In this document: one piece after another, positions 50,340 through 62,498 of the stretch
Layout: the number at the start of each line of letters is the position of its first letter
How positions within the stretch are numbered: the first letter of the stretch is position 1
Assembly (NCBI RefSeq): GCF_002865645.1
Contig: NW_020194615.1
Location: forward strand, 1 to 64,000
Direction: 5' to 3'
DNA from: Hyaloscypha bicolor E
Lineage: Eukaryota > Ascomycota > Leotiomycetes > Helotiales > Hyaloscyphaceae
DNA: 64,000 bases
Notes under the pieces: model-generated
The model's database searches: none
Told to the model about the DNA's origin: nothing
Seen by the model: the letters and a program-made list of their open reading frames with translations, nothing else
Translations under genes and position numbers: made by a program

Positions 50340-51650
50340 ATATAGAGCTCTCTCTCTCTTTGCGGACTGCTATACCTCTAATTATATTTATAGAGCTCTT
50401 TTCCCCCTTTTATAAGCTCTCTTTCTTACTTGTAAAATCCTTCTTTTATTAAATATAGCTATATTATACTTGCAAGCTTATACTAATATAATATATAAGT
50501 ATAAGGGAAATTAGTTTTTAAGAGTTTTTATTTAAATATTTAGCTTTTGGCTTTATATACCGGACCCGGTTCGCTTTCTTATTCCGCTTCCGGTATATAT
50601 TATAAGTAAAGAACCGGCCAAAGTCTATAAGAGGCTTTTTTTAATTGCAAGAGAAGTAATATTACTCTTATAGGCTATTTACCGAGGCTATAAAGCTCTC
50701 TCGGATCTTCCGGCTCTCTTAGGGGCCCTCCCAAGCCTTATTTTTATCCGTAAAGCTCTTTCTTTCTACTTGCAGGCCCTCTAAAGCCTTACTGGCCGCT
50801 GCAAGCCCCTTATTACCTATACTCTTACCTATACCTCTCTCCCAAGCCTTACTCCTACCCGTAAAGCTCTCTCCTTCTTGCGAGCCTTCCCAAGCCTTAC
50901 TTCTATCTATACCCTTATTTATAGGGCCCTTTCTTCCCTTCCAAGCCTCACTCCTACCTGTAGAGCTTTCCCTTCCCTCTTACGGGCCTTCCCAAGCCTT
51001 ACTCCTACTCGCAAAGCTTCCCCTTTCCCCTTACAGGCCCTCCCAAGCCTCACTCGCCCTATAAGTCCCTTACTACCTATACTCTTACCCGTAACTCCCT
51101 CCCAAGCCTTACTTTTACCTGCAAAGCTCTCTTCCTCTTGCGGCCCCTCCCAAGCCTTATTCTTACTTATAAAGCTCTTTCCTTCTACTTGCGGGCCCTC
51201 CGAAGCCTTATTCGCCCTTGCAAGCCCCTTATTACTTATACTCTCGCCCGTAACTTCCTCCCAAACCTTATATCTTCCCGTAAAGCTTTTCCTTTTCTCT
51301 TACGGACCCTCCCAAGTATTACTTCCACCCGCAAAGTTCCTTCTTTTCTCTTGTAATCCTTCTAAGCCTTACTTCTATCCGTAAAGCTCTCTTTCTCTCG
51401 CAAGCCCTTCCAAGCCTTATTCTTATCCGGAAACCCTCTAGATCTTCTATAAGCCTGTAAAGCTCTCTTCCTTATCTATTAAGCCTTTCTAGCTCTTCTT
51501 CCGGTCTATATCCCCTTATAAGCTCTCTGCTAAGTTCTTTTTCCTTTATAAACCTTCTCTTTCTTTCTATAAACTGCTATAGCTCTTACTTATATCTATA
51601 AAGCCCTCTCTTTCCTTCTATAGGCCCTCTTTATTTAGCTCTTCTAAGCC
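50340..51650 (+). repeat. Pyrimidine-rich degenerate minisatellite
   Basis: About 1.3 kb with strong strand asymmetry (C+T on +). It is built from repeats of a unit around CCCTCCCAAGCCTTACT...CGTAAAGCTCT, spaced roughly 50-60 bp. A longer higher-order block with AAGCCCCTTATTACCTATAC occurs near 50,800, 51,065 and 51,220. The 168-codon open frame here is an artefact of the repeat. Confidence 0.85.
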
Positions 51651-51659
51651 TTACTTATA

Positions 51660-51975
51660 TAAGTAGGGAATATATAAATAAAAAGTATATAAATAGGAAA
51701 TATATAAGTAAGAAATATATAAGTAGAGAGTATATAAGTAAAGAATATATAAATAGGAAATATATAAATAAGAAATATATAAATAGAGAATATATAAGTA
51801 GAGAATATATAAGTAAGGAATATATAAGTAAGAAATATATAAATAGAAAATATATAAATAGGAAATATATAAATAGGAAATATATAAATAGGAAATATAT
51901 AAATAAAAAATATATAAATAAAAAATATATAAATAGGAAATATATAAATAGGAAGTATATAAATAGAAATATATA
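51660..51975. repeat. 15-bp tandem array, about 21 units
   Basis: The unit approximates aatatataaataggaa, 15 bp in period, with variants aagtagag and aataagaa. It directly precedes the second palindromic motif. Confidence 0.92.
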
Positions 51976-52094
51976 AAAAGCTTTAGTATTTCTAGAATAA
52001 GTAATATATAAAAAAATAGATTTAAGTTTTAGTATTTCTTATATAATTAGAAATTTTAACTAGTAATTTAATTATATAATAATATTATATAAAT

Positions 52095-52177
52095 GAATTT
52101 AGGGCCGCTTTACTAAAATTATTACTAGTAGCCCTATATAAGCTTCGGGGCTAGTAATAATTTTACCCTAAACTTGT
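52095..52177. repeat. Palindromic structured motif, copy 2
   Basis: Mutated relative of 50,224-50,308. The arms TTTAGGG / CCCTAAA enclose TAAAATTATTACTAG / CTAGTAATAATTTTA, with the extra CCGCTTTAC on the left arm as in copy 1. Confidence 0.85.
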
Positions 52178-55100
52178 CCCAAATAGATTTAAAATATAAT
52201 AAAGACTTTTAGCTAAATATATAAATTAGGTATAGACTTTTTATAAATTCTTTATAAATAATATAAAAAGAAAAATAGCCTGTAAATATATAAAATTAGT
52301 TATAAGTAAGTTAAAAGCTAAATAAGATCTTATAATATTTTTAGGTATATTATATTACTTATATAGTTTATATTAGGAAATAAAAAAATATAAAGCCCTG
52401 CTTATAAGATTATTTATAAGGCTACTATATAGAACTAGCTATAAGAAAAGACCGGTAATTATAAATTTGTTCCTATTATCTTAAATAACTAGCCTTATAA
52501 TTTATTAATAGTTATTATAAAGAATAAAGTAAGTAAAAACTACTTATAGAAAAATATAAAAAATAGTTACTAATTTATAAACTAGAGCTTAATCTATAGA
52601 ATTATCTATAACTAGCTATTAAAGTTATTACCTAGTAATTATACCCGAATTAAGAACTTTCTAAAGCTATATATTAATATTTATAATCTATTATAAAGCC
52701 TTTCCTATAAATAGAGATTTTATAAGAATATTATAGGTATATTAATCTTAAATTATAGCTTAGAGAGAAATAAATCTAGTAAATAAATATTTTATAAGAC
52801 CTCTAGAAATAATTTTATAATTTCAGAATCTGCCTTATTTATATTAGCTAAATCTATTATAAAATATATTTGTTTTTGGCTAGGAAATATATCTAGAATT
52901 ATTTAGTTAAGTTTATAGACTATATTATTTAGAGTTAATAGAATTACTTATCTACTAAAGGCCCGGTAATTATATAGGGTCTATAAGAATTACTCTTATA
53001 GGTAAATATAATTAATTAGGTCTATAACTAACTAGATATATAAAATAAAAGACAGGAGTATAATTTGCTTATTTAAAGATAAGTTATATAATAGATTACT
53101 AATTTAGTTTATAAAATCCTATTTAAATAGATTATTATAGACTTATATATTAATTCGTAATAATAACTAATAGAACTATAGCTAGATCTATATTTATTTA
53201 TAAGTAGGCCCGTATTATATTAGCCTATAAACTATATAGGACTACTAGTAAGATCTAGATAAAGTTTCTCTCGAGAATTACAAGTATTTCTCTAAAGAAA
53301 ATATTATTTATAACTAATTATAAATTAATTATTAACTAGTATACTATCTTAAAATAATACTTATATTATATAGATACCTTATTCTAGATAATTAGGTCTA
53401 TAGATTATAAGAGTACCCTAAGCTAGCTTATCTTAGTAATTATACTTATAAATAACTTATTAAGTTTAAGTAAAATCCGGAACTAGAAATAAGATATATA
53501 TTTATTTAGGAAAAGAAAAGCTATAATATCTATTAATACTATATATAGAATAACCTTATTTTAGCTATAGTAATAGTAATAGAGGATCTTATAGAAGAAT
53601 ATCTTACTAGTTCTATCTGGGCCCTATAAATAGAAATAGGCTATTTATAAATTATTTATAATTATTACTAGAATTATTTAGAAATAAAAGTACTAGTCTA
53701 TATTTAGCTAGGCTTATATTATAGTTACTAGTAATATTTTATAGATATAATTAACTTATAAATTAGCTATATAGTAACTTATAATCTAGTTAAAAATATT
53801 TTTAGGTAAAGTAATATCTATAAGTATTTACTAGAGATTTATAAAACTAAGGCTAAGTAAAAAGAAGCTATAATTATAATAAGAATTAACTAAGAATAAT
53901 AAGAAATTAATTAATAAGTTATAGGTAAACTTATAGGCTAAGTTATTATAAAAATACTTTTTATACTAGTTCTAGATTACTTATATATCTGTAATTAGCT
54001 ACTAGTAAATACTTATAAGAAAGAGTATTTATAAACTATAGCCGGTTATTAACCGGATAGCCTTATTAAAATATTAGAACTACTTTTAATTATTCTCTAT
54101 TAAGCTACAAATAATATAAGTAATATAATATATAGGATAATAGATACCCTTAACTAAATAGAGCTTATTAAAGAATTATAGACTATATATAACTATTAAT
54201 AAAAGCTATAAGTAGAATTACTTATCCGAAACCGGGCTATAATAGTAAATATAGCTAATATTATATTCTTACTTATAGGGCTTTTATATCCGGATCTTAA
54301 TAATCTATATAAAATACTATAGGAACTTATAATAAAGATACTAGTAGTTATTTTTATATATTATATTATATTTAAAAAAGGCTATTAAAATTAAATAAGT
54401 ATTTATAGTCCGATCTATAACTTACTTAGGTAAGAGATTAGCTATAAAATAAATTATATATTATCTAGGGAAATAAATTATAAGATATTAAACTAAAAAG
54501 AACTTCTAGTATATTAGGTATTTAAATAAATACTAGAAAGCCTTTATAGGGCTTATATATTAAACCTAGGGATATTAGATAATCTTATTATTTGTTTCCG
54601 AAATAGCTATAATTATATAATTCGTTTTTTTATAAATATATTTATAAATATACTTAATTATTTATATAAATATATAAATAGAATTTCTAGAAAAAATATA
54701 AATTATATAAAATAATCTAATAATTATTATAAATAATTTCCTAATCTAGAAAATCTAGTTTATAGATTATAAATATATAGCTATTATTCCGGTACTAGTA
54801 TTCGGGATACTTATTTTTATAGGTAATTATTATAGCTATAAATACCTTAGGGAACCTCTTCTAATATATAAATAGAATTATAGGTATACTATAAATTATA
54901 TATAGGGCTTTTAAATTATTATTAAGGCTATATAGCCTATAAAATATCTAGCTAGTAACTATAATTATAAGTTCGCCTATAAAGTCTTATAATAAGTTTA
55001 GGAGCTTGGTATAAACTACCTTATTAACTAAATCAGGAATTAAGAAAATAGTATCTTTTCTAAAAAAATAAGAATAAATATATATATAAGAGGCTATACT

Positions 55101-57185
55101 TCTAGTACTTAATTATATAAATATAGCCTATATATTATCCGAAAACGTAATTCTTAAAATCTATAAAAAGCTCTCTTATTTTTAGAATAAAGATCCGGTA
55201 AAAGAAATTTAGATAATTATTTATTTATTATTTATTTAAGAAATAATCTATAATCTTAGGCTAGTATAAATTAGTTATAAAAGTAATAAAAAAGCTTAGC
55301 TTACTAAAGTATTATATAATAGCTATTAAGTCTTAAAAAAGCTACTATATAAAATAATTACTATCTATAAAGCTAGACGGGAAAATAAAGTAATAATTAA
55401 TATTATTTATATAAATATTTTTATAAATTAGAGTATCTATAAGTTCTATATAGACGTCTATACGGATATTCTACTAATATAAATAAAGCTAGTTAAGTAA
55501 GATAGTTTTATAAATAATATATATATTAATAATATATTATTAGAAAAAGTAGCTAGTATAAAAAAGTAAAGAGAAGGCTAAATAAATATAGAAATAATAC
55601 TAGTAGAAGGCCTATTATTCAAGCTATATTTACTAGCAGGTCCCGGTATAGTCCTATAACTATAACTTATAGTACTAGTCCGGGTTATTATATAGGAAGA
55701 ATAAGATATAATAAAATAATATATATATTATATAAGTAATATTAATTATATATATCTATAGATACTTATAGCCTGCCTTATAAACTATTAGTACTAGATT
55801 ATAATAGCTTATATTTATATATTTATTCGGAATTAGAATAGTAACCTTATTACTAGTAAAGAGGTTTTTATAATAATAATTCATATCTAACTTAAGAATT
55901 AAGTATATTTACGAGTTAAATAAGACTCGGAAATCGGTTTACTAACTTATAAAATATTTATGGGCCGTCTTATAAACTATAATAAACGAGTTATAGTTTA
56001 TAAATATATCTATAAGCTATAAAAGAATTATATAATCTAAGTAAGAGAAGTTAGTAGTCCGGATATTAGTTATAAAAAGCAAGTTATAGAAAAAGAACTA
56101 TATAAAGGAAGGTTTAGTATATAGAGCAGGCTATAATAGGCCTTGGAAATAGAAGAGCTTATTATAGATCTAAAAGTACTAGATCCTATAGAAGAAATTA
56201 ATCTGGATATTCTTCTTATAGCTAATTAATATAATAGTAAAAATATAATTATATATCCGGATATTAGTTCGGAAGGCCTAGTAAAGCAAGTTATTACCTA
56301 TAAAGAGATAAGAGAGATATAGAAAAGGCTTACGGATTAAAGGAAGTATTATATTATCTTTTTTATAATAGGCTTTAAAGTAATTATTTATATAGCTAAA
56401 ATAGAAAGCTCTATAAACTATATAATAACTTATAAGTAGACTAGTTATATATATAGGAGCTAGCCGAAAGCGGGAAAGGAAAGCAAGAGGCCATATAATA
56501 GATAGGTTAGTAAAAAGATCCTCTATAATATAAATTGGAACTATAATAGATAATTAATAAATATATTACTAATACTATAGGGCTGGCTCGTTTATAGAAA
56601 TATTTATAACTAACTATTATTATTACCGGGAGATAGGAAAGGTATTTGAATTAAGTTCTTATAAGGTAAAATACTACTAGATATAATTAGTAATATTTCG
56701 GGCCTATTAACTAGTTAATTAAGCCAGAAAAGAGAGAGAATATAAACTTAATAGTAATAGCAAGTTTTATATAATCTAGTCCGCTTTATAATAAAGTCAG
56801 AAGCAGGCCGGTTCTACTTATAAGAAGTATAAAAGCGGGAAAGATCTATAGTAATAAAGAGAAGAAAAAGAGAAAAGTAATATAAGATTAGGATTTTTTT
56901 TTAGTGCTTTTTACGGGGCCCCTAGCTTAAGATTTCCCTCCAAGCTTTAAAAAATTATAATAAAAGCTACTTGTATTCTAGAGCTACTAAAATATAAAGA
57001 AAAGTACTTGAGCTTCTTCTCTCTAATCTCTAGCTAAGTACTAAGGATTTGAATATAATTATATTCCAATATACGATTTCCTAGAAAGAAAAGATTCTAG
57101 TATTTCTTATATAACCCGTTTTTTCTATAGAATCCTATAAGCTAACTATTTAGGGTAGCCTAAAAATAGGACAATATAGAAAAGA
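52095..57185 (+). repeat. Tandem 5.1-kb repeat unit 1, RIP-degraded, unidentified
   Basis: Begins with palindromic motif copy 2 (52,095-52,177) and ends where copy 3 begins. It is colinear with the next unit over its whole length; for instance, the stretches near 52,275 and 54,490 align with those near 57,420 and 59,630. The + strand reads as a long coding-like frame broken by TAA/TAG, from about 52,250 to 56,850. I do not recognise the protein, and classic RT, integrase or transposase motifs were not seen. An A/T-rich tail with short direct repeats (gtatttcttatataac) closes the unit. Confidence 0.7.
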
Positions 57186-57270
57186 CAAGTTTAGGGCCGC
57201 TTTACTAAAATTATTAATTAGCAGCCCTATATAAGCTCCGGGGCCAATTAATAATTTTACTCTAAACTTA
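57186..57270. repeat. Palindromic structured motif, copy 3
   Basis: CAAGTTTAGGG opens the left arm and TCTAAACTTAT closes the right. The inner arms read AAAATTATTAATTAG / CCAATTAATAATTTT. The inner sequence differs from copies 2 and 4, but the pairing is largely kept. Confidence 0.85.
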
Positions 57271-60200
57271 TTCCAAATGAATTTGGAATTAAAAGAGGTA
57301 TATTATATAATAAAGGCCCTGGCCAAAGTTATATAACTTAGTTAGTAAAGGGTTTTAGCTAAATATATAAATTAGATATAAACTTTTTATAGACCCTTTA
57401 TAAATAATATAAGAAGAAAAATAGCCTATAAGTATATAAAGTTACTTATAAATAAGTTAAAAGCTAAATAAGACCTTATAATATTTCTAAGTATATTATA
57501 TTACTTATATAATTTATATTAGAGAATAAAAGAATATAAAGTCCTATTTATAAGGTTATCTATAAGGCTACTATATAGAACTAGCTATAAGAAAAGACCG
57601 GGAATTATAAATCTACTCTTATTACCTTAAATAACTAGTTCTATAACTTATTAATAGTTATTATAAAGAATAAAGTAAGTAAAAACTATTTATAAAAGAG
57701 TATAAAAGATAGTTACTAATCCGTTAATTAGAGCTTAATTTATAAAATCATCTGTAATTAGCTATTAAAGTTATTACCTAGTAGCTATATATAAATTAAG
57801 AACTTCCCAAAGCTATAAATTAATATCTGTAACCTGTTATAAAGCTCTTTCTATAAATAGAGATTCCGTAAGAGTATTATAAATATACTAATCTTGAGTT
57901 ATAGCTTAGAGAAAAGCAGATCTGGTAAATAGATATTCTATAAGATTTCTAGAGATAATTCTATAATCTTAGGATCTGCCTTATTTATATTAGCCAAATC
58001 TATTATAAAATATATTTATTTCTAGCTAGAGAATATATCCAGAATTATTTAGTTAAGCTTATAGACTATATTATTTAGGATTAATAGAATTACCTATTTA
58101 CTAAAGGCCTAGTAATTATATAAGGCTTATAAAAGTTATTCTTATAAATAGATATAATTAATTAGGTCTATAATTAACTAGGTATATAAAATAAAAGACA
58201 GGAATATAATCTGCCTATTTAAGGACGAATTATATAGCAAACTACTAATCTAGTCTATAAAATCCTATTTGGACGGGTTATTATAGACCCGTATATTAAT
58301 CCGTAATAATAACTAATAGAGCTATAGCCAGATCTATATTTGCTATAGGTAGGCCTATATTATATTAGCCTATAAACCGTATAGAACTACTAGTAAGATC
58401 TAGGTAAAGTTCCTTCCGAGAATTACAGGTATTTCTTTAAAGAGAATATTATTTATAACTAATTATAAATTAACTATTAGTTAGTATATTACCTTAAAGT
58501 AGTACTTATACTATATAGATACCTTATTCTAGATAATTAGGTCTATAAAATATAAGAGAGCCTCGAACCGGCTAGTCTTAGTAATTATATTAATAAATAA
58601 CTTATTAAGCTTAAATAGAATCCGGAACTAGAAGTAAAATATTTATTTATTTAAAAAAAAAAAAAGCTATAATATTCGTTAATATTATATATAGGACTAC
58701 TTTACCTTAGCTATAATAATAGTAGTAGAGGGTCTTATAAAGAAATGTCTTACTAGTTCTACTAGAGCCTTATAAGTAGAAATAGGTAGTTTATAAATTA
58801 TTTATAATTATTACTATAATTATCTAAAAGTAAAAGTACTAGTTTATATTTAGCTAGGCTTATATTATAATTACTAGTAATATTTTATAGGTATAATTAA
58901 TTCATAAATTAGCTATATAGTAGCTTATAGTCTAATTAAAAGTATTTTCAGGCAAGGTAATATTTATAAGTATTTACTAGAGATTTATAAGGCTAAGACC
59001 AAATAAAAAGAGGCTATAATTATAGTAAGAATTAACTAAGGATAGCAGGAAATTAATTAATAGGTTATAGGCTAGCTTACGAGCTAAGTTATTATAGAAA
59101 TACTTTTTATACTAGTTCCAGATTACTTATATATCTGTAATTAGCTACTAATAGATACTTATAAGAAAGAATATCTATAAACTATAGCTAGTTATTAATA
59201 AAATAGTCTTATTAAAATACTAGAACTATTCCTAATTATTCTTTACTAAGCTATAAGTAATATAGGTAGTATAATATATAGAATAATAGATGCCCTTAAT
59301 TAAATAGAGCTTATTAAAGAACTATAGACTATATATAACCGTTAGTAAGAGCTATAAATAGAATTACTTATTCAAAACCGGACTATAATAGTAAATATAG
59401 CTAATACTATATTTTTACTTATAGGACTTCTATATCCGGATCTTAGTAACCTATATAAAATACTATAAGAATTTATAATAGAAGTACTAGTAGCTATTCT
59501 TATATATTATATTATATTTAAAGAAAGCTATTAAGATTAAATAAATATTTATAGCCCGGTCTATAATTTATTTAGATAAGAAATTATTTATAAAACAGAC
59601 TATATATTATCTAGGGAAATAGATTACTAAATACTAGATTAGAGAGAACTCCTAATATATTAGGTACTTAAATAGGTACTAGAAAGCCTCTATAGGGCCT
59701 ATATATTAAGTTTAAAGATATTAGGTAATCTTATTATCTATTTCTGAAACTTTAATAGTTATATAGTTTATTTTTTTATAGATATACTTATAAATATACT
59801 TAATTACTTATATAAAAGTATAAACCTTAATATTAATATAAGAATAGAACTTCTAGAAAAGGTACGGGTTATATAAAATAATTTAGTAATTATTATAGAC
59901 GATTTCTTAGCCTAAAAAGCCTGGTTTATAGATTATAAATATATAACTATTATTCCGGTATTAGTATTCGGGATATCTATTCTTATAAATAATTATTATA
60001 GCTATAAATACTTTAGGGAACTTTTTCTAATATATAAATAGGGTTATAGATATCTTATAAACTATATATAAGGCTTTTGGATTATTTTCGAGACTATATA
60101 GTTCATAAGATATCTAACTAGTTATTATAATTATAAGTTTATTTATAGAATTCTATAATAGATCTAAAAGCTTAGTATAAATAACTTTATTAACTAAATC

Positions 60201-62414
60201 GGGAATTAAGAAAATAGCTTCTTTCCTAAGAAATAAGAATAGATATATATATAAGAAGCCATATTTCTGGTATTTAATAGTATATATATAGCTTATATAT
60301 AGTTCGAAAAAGTAATTCTTTAGGTCTATAAATAGTTCTTTTACCTTTAATATAAAGATCTAATAAAGGAAATCCGGATAATTAATAACTTATTATTTAT
60401 TTAAGAAATAATCTATAATTTTAGGCTAGTATAAGTTAGCTATAAAGGTAATAAAGAAGCTTAGTTTACTAAAGTATTATATAATAGCTATTAAGTTTTA
60501 AAAAAGCTATTATATAAAGTAATTACTATCTATAAAGCTTAATAGAAGAATAAAATAATAGCTAATATTACTTATATAAATATCCTTATAAATTAGAATA
60601 TTTATAAGTCCTATATATATATTTATATAAATATTCTACTAGTATAAATAAAGCTAGTTAAGTAAGATAGTCTTATAGATAATATATATATTAATAATAT
60701 ATTACTAAAAGAGATAACTAGTATAAAAGAATAAGGAAAAAGCCGAAAAAATATAGAAGTAATACTAGTAAAAAACCTGCTATTTTAGCTATATTTACTA
60801 ATAGATCCTATTATAGTCCTATAACTATAAACCGTAATACTAGCCCGGGTTACTATATAGGAAAAATAAGATATAGTAAAATAATATATATATATTATAT
60901 ATATAATATTAATTATATATATTTATAGATATTTATAGTCTGCCTTATAAATTATAAATACTAGATTATAGTAGCTTATATTTATATACTTATCCGGAAT
61001 AAGGGCTATAACCTTATTATTTATTAGAAAATTCTTATAATAATAATTAGTATCTAATTTAAGAATTAAGTATATTTATAGGTTAAATAAGATCCAGAAA
61101 TTGGTTTACTAGCTTATAAGATATTTATAAGCTATCTTATAGATTATAATAAACGGATTATAATTTATAAGTATATCTATAAGCTATAAAAGAACTATAT
61201 AATCTAAGTAAGGAAAGTTAATAGCCTATATATTAGTTATAAAAAGTAGATTATAAAAGAAAAGTTATATAAAGAAGAGTTTAGTATATAAAGCAGGCTA
61301 TAGTAGACCTTGGAAATAGAAGAGCTTATTATAGATCTAAAAGTACTAGATCCTATAGGAGAAGTTAATTCGGGTATTCTTTTTATAGCTAATTAATATA
61401 AAGGTAAAAGTATAATTATATATCCGGATATTTATCTAAAAAGTCTAATAAAGCGGATTATTACCTATAAAGAGGTAAGAGAAATATAAAGAAGGCTTAT
61501 GAATTAGAGGAAGTATTATATTATTCTTTTTATAATAGGCCTTAAAGCAATTATCTATATAGCCAAAATAAAGGGCTCTATAAGCTATATAATAATCTAT
61601 AAGCAAACTAGTTATATATATAGGAGCTAGCCAGAAGTAAGAAAGAAAGGCAGGAGGCCATATAATAAATAGGTTAATAGAAGGGTTTTTTATAATATAA
61701 ACTAGGGCTATAACGGACGGTTAATGGATCTATTACTAGTACTATAGGGCTGGCTTATTTATAGAGACGTTTATAATTAACTATTATTATTACCGGGAAA
61801 TAAAGAGAATATTCGGATCAAATTCTTATAAGGCAGGGTATTATTAGATATAATTAGTAGCTAACCGGGCCTATTAACTAGTTAGTTAAGCTAGGAAAAG
61901 GGGGAAAATACAGACTTAATAGTAATTATAGCTCTTATATACTTTAATTCATTCTATAATAAAGTTAGAAATAAGCCAATTTTACTTATAGGTAATATAA
62001 AAGCAGGGAGGGTCTATAATATAAATAAAAGAGAGAGTAATAAAGAGAAGAAAAAGAGAAGAATAAAATAAAACCAGGTTTTTTTTTAGTATTTCTTATA
62101 TAACCTGTATTTTTAGGAAGCCCCAAAAGCTAGCTAAAACCTTAAGAATTTCCTTTCTCTTTTTCCGAGCTTTAAAAAATTATAATAAAAGCCCCTTATA
62201 TTCCAGAACTACTAAAATAAAAAGAAAGGTACTTGAGCTTCTTTTTTTTTATCCTAAGCTAAGCCCTAAGGATTTGGATATAATTATATTCCGATATATA
62301 ATTCCCTAAAAGAGAAAGATTCTAGTATTTCTTATATAACTTATATTTTTCAGGAAGCCCCGGAAGCCAACTACTTAAAAATAGTCCAAATATATAATAA
62401 TATAAAGAAATAAT
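57186..62414 (+). repeat. Tandem 5.2-kb repeat unit 2, RIP-degraded, unidentified
   Basis: Second unit of the array, starting at motif copy 3. It is a whole-length homologue of 52,095-57,185, with mainly transition differences. It keeps longer readable stretches near its 3' part (61,300-62,030), with coding-like periodicity on +, but no family could be assigned. Poly-A/T-rich segments and two gtatttcttatataac-like repeats precede the next motif. Confidence 0.7.
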
Positions 62415-62498
62415 AAGTTTAGGGCCGCTTTACTAAAATTATTACTAGCGGCCCTATATAAGCTCTGGGACTAGTAATAATTTTGCTCTAAACTTGTC
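62415..62498. repeat. Palindromic structured motif, copy 4
   Basis: AAGTTTAGGGCCGC ... CTAGCGGCCCTATATAAGC ... CTAGTAATAATTTTG. GGGCCGC and GCGGCCC are both intact here, as in copy 1. Confidence 0.85.

Noticed and set aside
50878..51384. 168-codon proline/leucine/serine-rich frame
   Set aside because: It is produced by the pyrimidine-rich minisatellite; the repeating peptide simply mirrors the DNA repeat.
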